Source: Leptasterias polaris
Taxonomy: Eukaryota; Echinodermata; Asteroidea; Forcipulatida; Asteriidae
Assembly: GCA_037783415.1 (NCBI GenBank)
Contig: JAZGTN010000068.1
Coordinates: 372,001-436,000, forward strand
Direction of reading: 5' to 3'
DNA: 64,000 nucleotides
Shown: in pieces, positions 43,051-55,751 of the stretch
Position numbering within the stretch: the first letter of the stretch is position 1
Layout of the letters: each line of letters begins with the position of its first letter
Program-made: the position numbers and the translations under genes
Notes under the pieces: model-generated
What the model was told of the DNA's origin: nothing
The model's database searches: none
The model's input: only the letters and a program-made list of their open reading frames with translations

Positions 43051-44254
43051 ACAATACAAAGCGTCTGTTTTCTTTGGTTATTCTGATTGAGGTAGTCATC
43101 ATAAGGCAGGTATGTGATTGGTTTTTGCCTTCTTCCGTTGAAACGTAATAGAAGAATAAACAAGCAATGACAGCTATTCACATTTTTGAAAAGTAGGGCC
43201 TAATTGGTATTCTACATTTGTTTTCAAAGGACAAACCTGCGATGGCCCTATAGCCAAATATATTTTTATATGACATACTCTGACTGTGTGCCAAATTCCA
43301 TGCTTGTATCATCAATCATTCAAGTCACAATCCATCCAAATATTTCCCCAATCTGCCCCACTGACGCGGTGTCATTCTCCATGTATTTCAACTACATGAA
43401 TGTAGTCATTGATATTGATAGGTAAAATAATATGTCTGCGTCTAGCTCTAATGACGTGCTTTTTGTAGCCATGAGCTATACATACTGCTTATCGTCATGC
43501 TCAATTTCTTCGCATCCACTCAGTCTCGGACTTCTTCTCATTTTCATTTTCTTCAAATTGATGTTTTTATATTGCCATTGGAGAACATCCTACAGTATAA
43601 AGACCATCTGCTTAGAACAAAATGACACAACTGACGGGGGGCGGTTTCATTTCTGGCGCCAAAGCTAACGATAAAAACAGCGCGCAAATGGGTTCCTCGA
43701 TCTGTTGTTTGTGTATGGTGATGTGCATCATTGAAACTATATTGCGTACGACACTATTTTCACAACGGCAACGTAACAAGATTTAATGTTTGTTTTACTC
43801 GATTTTGTAATTCGGGTCTCCACATTACCTTTCAGCGTCTGTTTATTTTCTTTATCGGTCAGTGCCGTAGCTCTTTTATGGTGGCCTTTGATAGTTGTAC
43901 GTCTACATGTTGTATTATCACGTATTGTCATTTCACCTGTTTGGTAGTACAGTGGTAATTTAATTTCTATGTTTTTAAAAAGGTGGAAAACAAATGCAAA
44001 TCTAATCCAATCTAAGGACTGTTTGTCTTCAAGACAGTCTGGATGGTTGTCATTCAGCCGTGTCAACCGGGCCCCTTTATAAAAGATGAACCTCTCGCAG
44101 ACAGACAAAATATTTTCATCAAAGCCGTGCATCAACACATAGAACGTCATCCTGAATGCTAACATTACTGAGCGTGCCAACGGAGAGAGTTTAAAAAGTT
44201 AATTGGAGGCCGTGGGGGAATACTATGGAAGTGCTATGCCGCGCCACATGTATA

Positions 44255-44395
44255 AAAAAGCTCTTATCATGTACTACATGATAATTATCGTGTACGTACA
44301 TAGTAATTATCGTGTACGTACACGATAAGTCCGGAGTTATCATGATTGTATGTACATGATAATTAGTTATCGTGTATACGTACATGATAAGGGCG
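44255..44395. repeat. cluster of nested palindromes
   Basis: Words of the type 'atcgtgtacgtac' and 'catgataatta' recur in both directions. 44307-44328 is a perfect 22-bp palindrome centred on GTAC. Several ways of folding are possible. Confidence 0.85.
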
Positions 44396-45245
44396 GGAAT
44401 TTCTTTTATTCATATGGCAGCACTATGCTTCCGTAGAATAGCGTATTTCAGTCGGGAGAAAAAAACACGCAGTTTGCAAGGTGAAGCAACAATGCGAACG
44501 TGCTGTCCATGAGCGGCTGGCCCAGGGGCCTGAGTCCCCCAACCCCCATCACCTATCAGAAGAGTCTGACCTTCTGCAAGTATCCGAGTCGGAAAAAGAT
44601 TAAAGGCATGGACATTTTATTGACAAGGCTGCTTTTTAGTGTTAAATCAACCCTTGAAGAGTTCGGTCAGTGACAAGTCTTTATTAAGTTAGTTTTTAAA
44701 TCAAGTGTCCCTCAACGCGCTGGGGCAGTGTGTTGCGCATTGTGACCCATCGGAAAGGGGGACTGGGAAGGGGGGTGGGGGTGGATTTATGCAATCTTCA
44801 CAAGGTTTCTTCGGGAAACGTTTTAGAGCGTGAAATCATTGACCCAGTTAAACAGAACAGCCTCGTTTGTTTGTTCGTCGTTCCGTTTTTCTCTCTCACA
44901 AAACAGCGAATGTGTCTTGATGCTTTCGATTTTACATTTGTTGAAAAGGCTACCAGAATCAAGGGGTTCACATTGTAGATTTGTATAAATTTCTCATGTT
45001 TTCACCTTATGAATGACACCAATTCATTTTGGGGAAGAAGATACATATACTACACAAACTGGGGTGTTAAATTGTCACCATGAGTATTGTCACAGTCATA
45101 ATAGACACCAAAAAAAGTATCAGAATTTACACAATTGGGTGTTGAAAATAACACTAATTTCTGCAAAAAACAATTACATTTATTTAATAGATGTTAATTT
45201 TGCATCGGGGATAATGAATATTTATGTTAATTTAACACCCTATGA

Positions 45246-45326
45246 CTGACAACACCCATGGTGTCAATTTTAACACCCATGGTGTCAATTTTAACACCCA
45301 TGGTGTCAATTTTAACACCTAGTTTT
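45246..45326. repeat. 21-bp tandem repeat with palindromic core
   Basis: Three full units of aacacccatggtgtcaatttt plus partial flanking units. The core ACACCCATGGTGT is nearly self-complementary. Confidence 0.9.
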
Positions 45327-45884
45327 TACAGTATATTTTTATTTAACAAGCTTTAGAATGATTACCCGCCCTAAATATATTTCGTATGCTGTATGCCCCG
45401 TATGCCCGTCAATGACGAGTAGGCCTTAGTGCATGGGGGACAAGCCAACATCCGATCCCGGGCCTACGGGGGAGGGTGGGGGGGGGGGGGGGGGGGGGGG
45501 AGACTGTAGCCCCGGCCTTCCCACCCCTCGTGTGTTTTGTCACCATCGTTTCCGTTGTCCATGTCGTGTTGTGCCGGCCCCGAGGTCAACCGTTAACTAC
45601 TGTTCTGACTTTAAAGTGACTCACACATCCGTCGTGTTCTTACGAATGCAGCGGTTTGCAAACTAATGCTAACCAGAAATATCAACGAGGGGGAAAAAAT
45701 GGTCGTACCATTATAAAGAATATCTGCGCACTGAAAATGTCAATAAACTTACAGTGGTAAACGGCTTTTCAGTGGTCTCCACTTAAAGATGCTAGGTCCT
45801 GTTTGTAGCCGATTTTATACCCCAAACTTTGGATTTAAATTTTAAATAGCTATTTTTATAGATTCAAAAACTTCACATGAATTT

Positions 45885-46030
45885 TAGGCCGTGCAAGTTT
45901 CGCACAAAATTTATTCGAGCAATTTTTGAACACTTTTTGACCCCACGTAAATTGCTGTAACGCGTGAAGGAAACAAATTGCGCACTTTAACGGGTACCAT
46001 CGTTCGAATACGCGCGAGACTTGAACAGAT
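45885..46030. repeat. M5-type MITE ends, internally deleted
   Basis: 'gtgcaagtttcgcac' on the left and 'cgcgcgagacttgaacag' on the right are worn versions of the M5 terminal repeats at 10023-10737, here only about 145 bp apart. Confidence 0.5.
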
Positions 46031-47869
46031 TTGTCGGGATCCTGACAATGGCGTTATATCACACCCATAAGCCGTCATCCCGCAAACACTTTTGCATGTT
46101 ATTGTTAGGCCTACATGTATTTTTTGTGCATCGTCCATAGCATATGCGAATGTTTTTGTAGGTTAATTTGGAACAGCTTCACAAATAATTATGTCAAAAT
46201 ATTCCTGATAGAAAACATCTTTCAGCTAAAATCGGCCCATGAACTGTGAAAAACTGAGTCAATGAAATACGCATGATATGATTCGGAGGAGAGTCAAGGT
46301 GCATGGTAATTTGAATCCAAATAATTAATTTGGTTCAACTTCAAACATCTTTATTCAAGAAAATCTATGGAGAGGAAAGCACCGGCCTCCACTATACTCA
46401 GCATTTGATGATTTTAGAGTTTTAGAGTTTACTGTCTGTTATCACACCACACTTTACGAGGTTATTTACTGTTTACACTTCAGCAAGGCATGAAACGCGC
46501 CCACCACCCGCGGACAATTTGGGGCTTTGGAGCCATGGAGTGAAACTATAAACAAAGTTAAGTGCTTTAATGTACCGCTGTGAAAACAAAAATGTGAAAA
46601 TGTTATAGGACATTTCTTCCATGAAAACTCATGCGTGAAAGAAACTTACACCAGCAGACAAAATTGCAAGTGACAAGTTGAGCTCTAAATATGCGCTTTG
46701 CAATAATAAATCCGACCGTCCATTCATACGAGCTTTAGACTTTATTACCGGCAATAAAATGATGGTGCGCCGTGTTGTCACCCTTCATTTATCTCTATTA
46801 CTAGGTAAGCTTATGACATCAATTTACCAATAAAAATTCCAAAGTGAACTTGGACCTAACCTGACGACTGTTTATTGGACAACAATAAGGCCATCATTTC
46901 CTAAATAATTGTACATTACATTTTTAATGTCTACAGACTACAGTTTATATTTTGAATTCCCAACAAAATCAGCTTTAAGGAAAAAACCAAACAACCTGTG
47001 TGAAGTTTTCAGCCTGAAACGTAAAAATTTATGATAATTATAACTTGTACGAAATAAACTGAAAACGCGATTTTGCTCTCAGACACAGAAATCACCTGAA
47101 ACTTTTGACTTCATTTGTATTTCTTGTTTTCCCCGTCTAAAATTCTGAATAAATATTTAAAAGGTAGGCCTATAAACAATTTTGATAAAAGCCACGTGCC
47201 TTTGAAGCACAATAAAACTTAATCTGATAGTGCTTCAGGCTATGTTTAATGTTGGATCAAGGTGGATACAATACGGGTATCCATTGAAATTACTTCAGTT
47301 ATAATTACATCATCCCCCATGTATGTGAAAGGAAATCTGTTTGAGAAAATGTCATATTTTTTCCTATAATAAATAGGTTGTTTTGTGTACCTTTAACCGC
47401 AGCTGATTTTGTGTACTCGCATACTACGTACAAGCTGTACAAGCTGGTATAATAACCGTTGTGAAAACAAACTGGTTTTCGATCTCTCGGGTAAAATTGT
47501 ACAAAATCAATCACCTCAACCACTCTATGCCTCAACTGGCACCAAACTAATTTTTTAAACAGCGGATTAAGCTCTGCCGTTGGCTTCGTCTGCAATTGAA
47601 ACCAAGTGTCGAAGGAACAATAAGTGAAGCCCAGACTGCGAAACATCACGCAGAGAAAGGCGCCTGACGAAGCTCAAAAAATTGGTCAAAAGTGAATTGT
47701 TATTATCAACGAAACAGAAGTTATGACTCCCTGGTGAGTCTAGCCAGCAAATTAAATAGAGAAACAAATTAAAAGTATATGGTCAACGCCATTTAACATA
47801 AAAAAGTCTCCTCTGTCATTGCAAATGCCCGATCTAGTAAGTAGAAAAAGATAAGACTCTGTGTAGTTT
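46031..47869. other. gene-free stretch downstream of the PPP1R27-like gene
   Basis: No coding region or recognised repeat. Would include the 3' UTR of the minus-strand gene ending at 47870; no clear polyadenylation signal was identified. Confidence 0.45.
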
Positions 47870-48604
47870 TTACGGCAGGATTCTTCTACGCTGTTTGGTG
47901 CCGTTTTGCAAGTGATACTGTGGAACTTCGTAATACTTCTTGACTGCACTCTGCGTCCATTCAACCACCTTATCAAACACTGCGCAACAATTCGTCCACA
48001 ACCTCTCCCACAAATCGATGAATCTGAAAGCAAAGCCGTATTTGTCCATCAATTCTTGCTGCTGGATTTGCTTGCACAACTCAACCATGAGGAGGTCGGC
48101 AGTGACCAAGTCCTTTGACAGATCTACGGGGGACTCACCGGCCAAAGTTCTCATGGACAGGTCGGCGCCGAAGATGATCAACAGGCTGACGATGTTCCGG
48201 AGACCGCAGGCGGCAGCGGTGTGTAACGGGGCGTAGCCGTTGGAATCCTGGACGTTGGCGTCAGACCCGCGCGTCAGTAGTAACTTCACCGTGTCCAAGT
48301 TGCGATTCAGGACCGCTTGGTGGAGGGCCGTCAATCCGATGTGGTTTCGGGCGTTCATGTCGAGCTGTGACCCATGCGTGGAGAGAATCTTATCGAGTTC
48401 CACGTTGTCCTGTTGCTGGACGGCACTCTGGAAGCGCACATCGAGAGGGAATGTGATATGGCGGCATGCAACGAGCAACGACTCCTCATCTTCCAGGTCA
48501 AATGAAGGGCTCGGATACGTCCGACATCTCACCCTACGCCGCTGAAGGGCCCTCTCTTTATAATCTTTAACACCAGACATACTCAGTGACGATTTCATAT
48601 CCAT
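47870..48604 (-). CDS. PPP1R27: ankyrin-repeat protein, PPP1R27-like PP1 regulatory subunit
   Basis: Complete 244-codon reading frame; an in-frame TAA lies 24 bp before the Met. The core RHITFPLDVRFQSAVQQQD (48-66) aligns with vertebrate PPP1R27 (dysferlin-interacting protein 1), where an RVxF motif that docks protein phosphatase 1 is followed by FPxDVxF. Here the docking motif is R48-H-I-T-F52. Two clear ankyrin repeats follow (89-120, GLTALHQAVLNRNLDTVKLL; 121-152, GYAPLHTAAACGLRNIVSLL), with a degenerate one before (53-88). Vertebrate PPP1R27 has about 154 residues. This protein has a longer N-terminus and an extra C-terminal tail of about 70 residues with an aromatic stretch (FRFIDLWERLW). 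It is intronless as seen. Phosphatase targeting is inferred from the motif; another small MYPT-like or Nrarp-like ankyrin protein is the alternative. Confidence 0.82.
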   Translation of the reverse strand: MDMKSSLSMSGVKDYKERALQRRRVRCRTYPSPSFDLEDEESLLVACRHITFPLDVRFQSAVQQQDNVELDKILSTHGSQLDMNARNHIGLTALHQAVLNRNLDTVKLLLTRGSDANVQDSNGYAPLHTAAACGLRNIVSLLIIFGADLSMRTLAGESPVDLSKDLVTADLLMVELCKQIQQQELMDKYGFAFRFIDLWERLWTNCCAVFDKVVEWTQSAVKKYYEVPQYHLQNGTKQRRRILP

Positions 48605-50269
48605 GTAATCATTGTCAAATTTACATTATAAATGAAGGCGTTTCCACTGCACAATAGTTCCGTATTGGTACAATCCACCGCTCTGCAGTAAATATATCTC
48701 ACCGAGAAAACAGCCGTAGACTTCCTCCTTTTGTTATCATTCCAGAACTCACAACTTTGACATAAGTAAAGGTCCTGCGTCGTATGTTCCACAAAATGTA
48801 TTAGCATGCTGACTCGCACACGAGCATATGTATTTACCTTTTACATTGACACCAAGATCCGTGTAATGTGAACAGAACTTCATCCGGCTCAACACTGCTA
48901 CTATACTGTAGGCCCCTACTGTACTAGCTTGTCGTCGCCTTCCAATGTGGCTGCAACTCAAATTCCCCAGCTTACAGCTTTCCCTCGTGAACTTGGTAGC
49001 CTTGCGCACGGTTATCTCATTCCCAAAGCTCGTGGATTGAAGCGACAGTTACTGACTCCCCATCTCTCCCTGCCCTCGATTGCCTGGCTGCATGACCTTG
49101 CGCTATACGAGCTCCAGTCCCCATGGCCTACACGTTGATGTTATTCCCTCTATACACTATACGAAATGTCAATATGAATATGGTATGCTTATTCTGGTAA
49201 AAATGTCTTTGATTTCACTCCTGGCGATGTTTGCATTCGAATTCCAGTGGGTCGCCACAAGCTCTTTACGGTGTGTGATACACATGTCGTGCATGTAAAT
49301 CTGCTGTAGCTGCTCATAAGAAGTCAGTCTCGTTGCTGAGCGATATTAATGAAGGCTCGGCTCGCACTGCGGGCCTTGCCGGTGGGCCCCAGTCCAACTA
49401 ATGACTACTTACTCTAAATCCCGTGTTGATTACCGCGGTGTGTTGGTGATGACAATCTCCATCCCAACTAATTATAAAACAGCGCGTCTGAGCCTGTCTA
49501 CCTCAAGTGACCTTCCCTTTCCTTGCTATTAACACCAGTTTATAAACTCATGGTAAATATAGCTCATTATAATATTCATGTTAAACAGGAAACCAACTCA
49601 TTGTTAGTGAGCATTTAACCCCAAATAAATACTATTGATTAGAATGCAAGGGTACCCGCATAATAAGAATAATGTAATAAACTCTTCATACAAATAACTG
49701 TTGTCTGTTATTTTAAGCATGACGTAAAAACTGCGGAGTAACAGCTGGGGCTAGCGACCGTCAGGTATACGGTCTTCTACGACTAGCCACCTGGGACGTG
49801 TTCGCACCCGCACCGAATTTTCATCACTCATCTCCTCACGTCCCTCTGAAGACATCAAGTGCAAGCCAGCGTGATTTCAAGTGTCCAAAAGTATAATAAA
49901 ACGTGCTTCACGTGTAGTTATTCTTTCGTGCTTTTATTCTCTCCCTCGGCTGGAACACAAGTGGGTCTTGAATATTAGAGACCTGGCTGAAAATACCTTA
50001 AGGTAGCTGCTTGTTCTGCTTTTGGCTTTATTATGTAGGAATACTGCGTGGGCCTTGCCATTTATTTTGTGTAAGGGTGCTGACAAAAATGAAAAACTAG
50101 CACGTCCTTTGCTGCTGCTTTTGTTGTTTTTAGAAAGCGAATACTTAGAAAATTACAAACTTGCTTAAGCACACAATGTGACCATAAAGAATTCTTGTAC
50201 AGTTTTTGTATGTATTTTTTATATAAAAATTTCTCATTAGAGGTGCAACATAATCTCATTAAAATGCGA
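48605..50269. other. gene-free stretch upstream of the PPP1R27-like gene
   Basis: Short open frames only, none with family likeness. It would hold the promoter and any 5' UTR of the minus-strand gene. Confidence 0.5.
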
Positions 50270-50527
50270 TTTAAAGGTGCTGTATACGTTTGGTAATTGG
50301 AGCCTGCTGGTTGTGTTAATCCTATGGAAATGTAGGTATATACAATTAAACTAACCTGTGAAAATTTCACTTCAAAAGGTGGTCGCGTTTTTGAGATATC
50401 ACCGAAAAACCGGAGCGAATATTTCCACACAGGAAGAATATTCCCCATAGAAATACACAGTCTGAGAAGCGTTTCTGACAGAAACGCTTCTCAGATTCAA
50501 ATTTTGGCGAATAAAAAGTGATATACT
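50270..50527 (+). repeat. M1-related repeat with strong central hairpin
   Basis: 'gtatacgtttggtaatt' at the left. 50461-50495 is a perfect 16-bp stem with a 3-nt loop (TCTGAGAAGCGTTTCT/gac). The right half of the element is missing, cut off by the LINE that starts at 50528. Confidence 0.75.
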
Positions 50528-52084
50528 TTGATTACTAATATCGTCAACAAATCCCTCAATACTGGTGTTTTCCCAAGTAGCCTTAAAATATCTTACATTC
50601 GCCCTCTCTTAAAGAAAAGCTGCTTGGATAAGGAAGTGTTCAATAATTACAGACCAATTTCCAACTTGAGTTTCCTAGGCAAGACTATTGAACGAATTGT
50701 TTCATCTAGGTTACATGTTTTCATGCAAGACAACAGTCTCATTGACCCGTTTCAATCTGCCTACAGACCCAATCATAGTACTGAAACCGCCTTATTACGT
50801 GTGCACAATGATATTTTAACTACTCTAGATCAACGTAAAATTACTGCACTTATTTTTATTGATCTGAGTGCAGCATTCGAAACCGTGGATCACACCGTAC
50901 TATTGTCTCGACTCCAAAACGTCATTGGTTTGCATGATCATGCCCTACAATGGTTTAAATCATATCTAGAATGTAGACCCCAGTATGTGCGTGTCGGTGA
51001 CGCCGCCTCTAATCCTGTTCAACTTGATTTTTCTGTTCCACAGGGTTCAGTTCTTGGCCCTCAGTTGTTTTCATTTATACATGTTTCCTCTTAAGGAAAT
51101 AATTCAGAATCACACCCTCCAATATCACTCGTATGCTGATGACTTGCAATTATATGTCTCCTTTAATCCATCGCAACAACATGCTGAATCTGGTATCGCT
51201 CGCATTGAGGCCTGTATCCGTGAAATTCGTCAGTGGTTGAACAACAACTTCCTGAAAATTAATGACAGCAAAACTGAATTCATGTTAATAGGCTCTCCAC
51301 CACAACTTTCCAAAGTCTCTATTCCGTTTATTTCTGTAGGTGACTCTCGAATCCAGCCGGTTAACCACGCTCGTAACCTTGGTGTTATTTTTGACTCTTC
51401 AATGTGTTTCAAGAATCACATTTCCCACACAGTTCGTTCTGCCTCATTTCATATCCGCAACATAGGAAAGATCCGAAAATATCTTGACCGCACTTCAACA
51501 GAACAGCTTGTCCACTCATTTGTTACGTCTCGTCTTGACATGGGTAATTCACTTTTCTTTGGCCTTCCAGATGTCCAACTTTCTCGTCTTCAACGCCTAC
51601 AAAATACCGCTGCCCGTGTGGTCACTTTAACGAAAAAACACTCTCATATAACACCTGTCCTTCTCAATCTACACTGGCTCCCAATATCATCCAGAATCAT
51701 TTACAAGCTGATGCCGATTGTTTTCAAAGCACTCAATGGGCAAGCACCAACGTACATCCTAGACATGCTCAGCATCTATAAGCCATCCGCAACCTTCGAT
51801 CAGGAAATAAATATCTTCTTCAAGAAGTCAAATCTCATCGTACCTGGGGGGACAGATCATTCTCCGTCGCGGTACCACATCTCTGGAATCAGCTTCCTCT
51901 TCACATTAAAACCTCCAATACTATTCACTCATTCAAAAAGTCTCTCAAAACACACCTCATGTCTAAAGCATTTAGTTCCTCCTAACTGAGTTTTTCTGTT
52001 GGTCCCCTCCCCTTTTGTTTTTTCGCTTCCTTTGTTACAGCGCCTTGAGCACCTTTGGTGGATATGTGCGCTTTATAAGTCTTC

Positions 52085-52119
<35 letters not shown>
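50528..52119 (+). mobile_element. L2-like LINE, 5' truncated, with frameshifts
   Basis: Reverse transcriptase from finger region [40 protein letters not shown], then YADDLQLYVSF in another frame, and on to the C-terminal region. The frame changes at about 51075 and again near 51785, so no full protein can be made. The 3' UTR has 'gcgccttgagcac' and 'gcgctttataag' and a (TTA)n tail at 52087-52119. Confidence 0.95.
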
Positions 52120-52120
<1 letters not shown>

Positions 52121-55100
52121 CGTTTCCATAACCGTAGTACTTCGAAGTTAAAAGTTTCTCGAAATTCATTATAAATTTGGGGAGGCTAATCATCCTTACT
52201 CGCAGCTAAGAGCTGAATTGCGAAGGACGCGGCTACAACGTGTTCGAGAAGCAGGCATGCAAGGGCGCCTTTTGCAGCCAGCCACATCAACCCATTATGA
52301 CCACGGAGCACAGCCAGAGATCGAAAGTGTTTGATTTTTCCCTATATTATACTACCCAAAGCTGCTGTACTTCTTACCAAGTAAGTTTTTATTGCCATTA
52401 ATTTTCAGAGTCATTACCAAACGTGTACTGTGCCTTTAAGGATGTCCAACGGAGACAGTCAAGGATGGAAAGTGACTTGACATTAATATTGTAACGGACC
52501 AAGCGGTTGAGCGCGCAGGGTTGCCGGGGAGTGGCAACGACTATGTAATTTTAGAAACGCAAATTTACTTATGCAACAAAAATAACCCACACATGACACT
52601 CAGGAAATCCGGAGGGCCCTCCGTTTACTGCGGAAGGTTTAATAATTAATTAATGATAAAGTATGTATACATGAAAACGTAAAGGGCTGACTGAAATAAG
52701 TGAACTAAACATTGGATAGAGAATAATTATAATGAGTGGTGCTAGGGGGCTGGTGTGGCTGCACAAGCGTGCCTTCAAAAATATAACATGCCAAAAAGAG
52801 AGAATGAATCGAACATAATTTGGTAACCATACCTGAAAGTAATGCAAAGAAAAACAAGGTTGCCTCCAACCCTCCCATGGTGTTGCTTGGAATACACTGG
52901 CCAACACCCAACTAGCATCACTCAGCTTTTATACCCACAGTTTCTGCCCGCGTGACTGAACCCCAAAGAAACATTATGCATAACAAGAAAAGAACCTAAT
53001 CTTTAGGAATCCATTCAGCCAACCCATTAAGGATAAAAGAGAGGTTTCTGCTGGCCCAGCTGGCTTATAGTCAGCAACCACAAAAGGCCATTCGTTACAA
53101 TATGTCTGTTTTTTTTATTGGAGGCACTGAGCCGTCCAGTGAAGTGCAACCACCCACCACCCACAGAGGAGTTTCTTAAATGAGTTCACTCATTCAAATC
53201 CTTCGGGTTGTAGTAAATTACACACTTCACATTTCGACTGTGAACATTCCATCACTGACTTGAAAAAAACCTACAGTTTATGTTTTGTTTTGCGATTGTG
53301 TACTGTATTGCCCTATACACCTCGTGGATGTGCTCAAGCGTAAACACAAACTACTGAATGGCCGGTAGCCTTCCTCCTCTCCCTTAGCAAAAATGTTGCA
53401 CACTTCGTGCCCCCTGAACATTTGCCTTCATTATTTTTGCCGCTTAATGTTTTTTTTCTTCTTCCAATTTCTGAACATCACAAGCGTGAGAGTGTAATTC
53501 CTCCTGGATAGCCATAATATAATAAATGCATCCCTGTGAAGATTTATTTTGTTCATTCCTTTGTCCCTGTACTTTATCCTCATAGACCTTGTACACAAAA
53601 TTCCCTTTGGGACACCAATCTCTTAGGAATTCCCCTCCAGGTAGTCAATATTTAAAAAAAGTTCGTAGCATACAAAACGCCCGATATAAAATTTTCCATA
53701 TCTCACCACTGCTGCAGCCAAACAAAGTACACGTTGTGGACATTTTAAATGTATATACGTTTGGTAATCACGAACCAACTGTGTATATACATTGGTGGCA
53801 CTGATGAAAGAAAACAAATCACTTAAAATGCACAAGAGAAAAAGTTTCCGACCGCGGCCTCCCCCAATATCAGCCTTCAGGGGCGGGGTGATCGCTTCTC
53901 TCTCCCTAGCTACCCCCCTCCTCAAAGGCCATCTTTCCCCCCACCCCCCAATCCAGTTACTATAGAGCACGCATCAGATTAAAGGAAACGTGGCAAGCAT
54001 CGCCTTTCCTCGTACAGTCGCCTGGTGGAACACCCTTCCTGGAAGCACCTTATCCTCACCATCATGAGGTGTTAAGGTTGTAGGCCTAGTTGCAGTTAGT
54101 CCATAATTTCACTCATGGATCCCCTTTTTACTTGCACCTTGTAAATTCATTTAATTGGCACTGTATGGAGTGGCGCCCACGCTGCGCATGCACATTAAGT
54201 TTTTCCTTGGCGTTATATCCTGACTTACGGACATTGCCGAGGAAGTATTATCGCGCTTCTCCAGTATTTTATATATTATTACCAAACAAAGGGCGATCCG
54301 TCAACTTCAGACAAAAGCTGGCTGGATCTAGAGGCTCTTTGTTTCAACGGCACGCGCTCAGAATGAGAAACTCATAATGTCACAGGAGGGCGCTCTTGAA
54401 AATATAAATAGAACCTGGCAGATAACCCATGTGTGTGTGTGTGTGTACGTGTGCACATGTATTGTAAAATATCGGAAATACCCGACCATCATGCGAGAAG
54501 AATGCGATGTGTTGAGATACTAACTATCTATCTACTGGGGTACTTCTATCTATGTCTGAAGTAAGGAAGGTAAGCTTTGTGTATGTTTCTTTTTGTCTGA
54601 AACGTTGGTAAATGGTATGTTATTGTTAATGTTATCATTAAATGATTAACTGTGCACACCTATTTCTGGCCACGTACAGATCGATGTGATGTCTCTCATT
54701 TGGGTGTAGATTTTAGCAGACGACGAAGTTGTTTTTTTGTTAATTTTTTTTACTCTTTCTTTTCTATGTCCGTCAACATGTACAATGTTGACCCATGGAG
54801 GTCCCTAGTTTACCGGAACTACCTCCATTACTGGGACCAGTCAAGTTAGCTGTGATCACCCGGTAGACTAGAGCAAAAATTTGCTCTATGAGGGGTCACC
54901 GAAACTCTGCTTTAAAAAAACAAAACTTTATCTTAATTTAGTTAAACATGTTAAAGTAACACACTTTGCTCTCTTTGTTTGTCTGTTGTTCCATATGGAG
55001 GGAGGGAGGAAGGAAGGAAATTGGTTGTTCGTATTTATTTAATTAAATGTTCCGACTTACACTTAGCATAATTGCTATTTGGCTAAAATGGTAACTCGTG

Positions 55101-55270
55101 TTGTAATGGAATACTCGGTATGATGTGCAGATGTGTCCTTGGCTTTGGTGCTGCTTTTGATGATTGGTTTCAATCTTGTTCCTGTGGTGGGTGGAGGGAT
55201 TGTGTCATTAATTAAATGCGGTCATGTATTGCAAACAATTTGGTAATAATTAATAGCACAGTTCCCCCTC
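52120..55270. other. gene-free stretch upstream of RECQL
   Basis: Contains an M1 fragment at 52340-52442 ('ccaagtaagtttttattgcc', 'attaccaaacgtgtact') and a (GT)n tract at 54431-54447. No supported gene. Confidence 0.5.
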
Positions 55271-55334
55271 TTGCTGGGGGTAAACGTAGCTCTTTATCGC
55301 ATCCCTTTGGACCAAAGACTACAGAACAGAGCAG

Positions 55335-55505
55335 ACCTTGAAATACATGGAGACCATGGCCTCTGTTGCCCTGGTCTTGCTTGGCCTTGGTGCCCCTTCA
55401 AAAGTTTCCCACAGACTTTAAAGTTTTCCAAATGGAAGTGCTCTTTGAAAAATGAAAATGGCCTCGCCCTCTCAAAGATGAAATTCCAGGGAGTAAGGGT
55501 TTTAG
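55335..55505 (+). repeat. interspersed repeat, M7
   Basis: Same body as 14815-14955 ('ccttcaaaagtttcccacagac', 'aaaatgaaaatggcct', 'gccctctcaaagatg'). It ends about 190 bp before the RECQL start codon. Confidence 0.65.
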
Positions 55506-55696
55506 AAAATACAAAATGGGACTGCATGGAATTAAAGAGAAAGATTTACCAAACAATTGTTGCACCTTTTTGTCTTTGATTTCCAAATTAGCACAGGGAA
55601 GATTTGAGGTCTTCTTGTTGCCCTACTGGAAGCAGTTGGTAGATTGACTTGTTTGATTCAGAGATTCACCGGGTGCCAGGCTGTACATCGGTCAAA

Positions 55697-55751
55697 ATGG
55701 CATCAACTTCAAAGTCGTCCAAAACTGAAGATGCACAAACTCAGTTGCAGG
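55697..55751 (+). CDS. RECQL: RECQL exon 1: start codon
   Basis: 18 codons plus one base, [18 protein letters not shown]. Donor G|GTAAGA; its phase joins exactly to exon 2. Short and weakly conserved, so the start is the least certain part of the gene. Confidence 0.75.
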
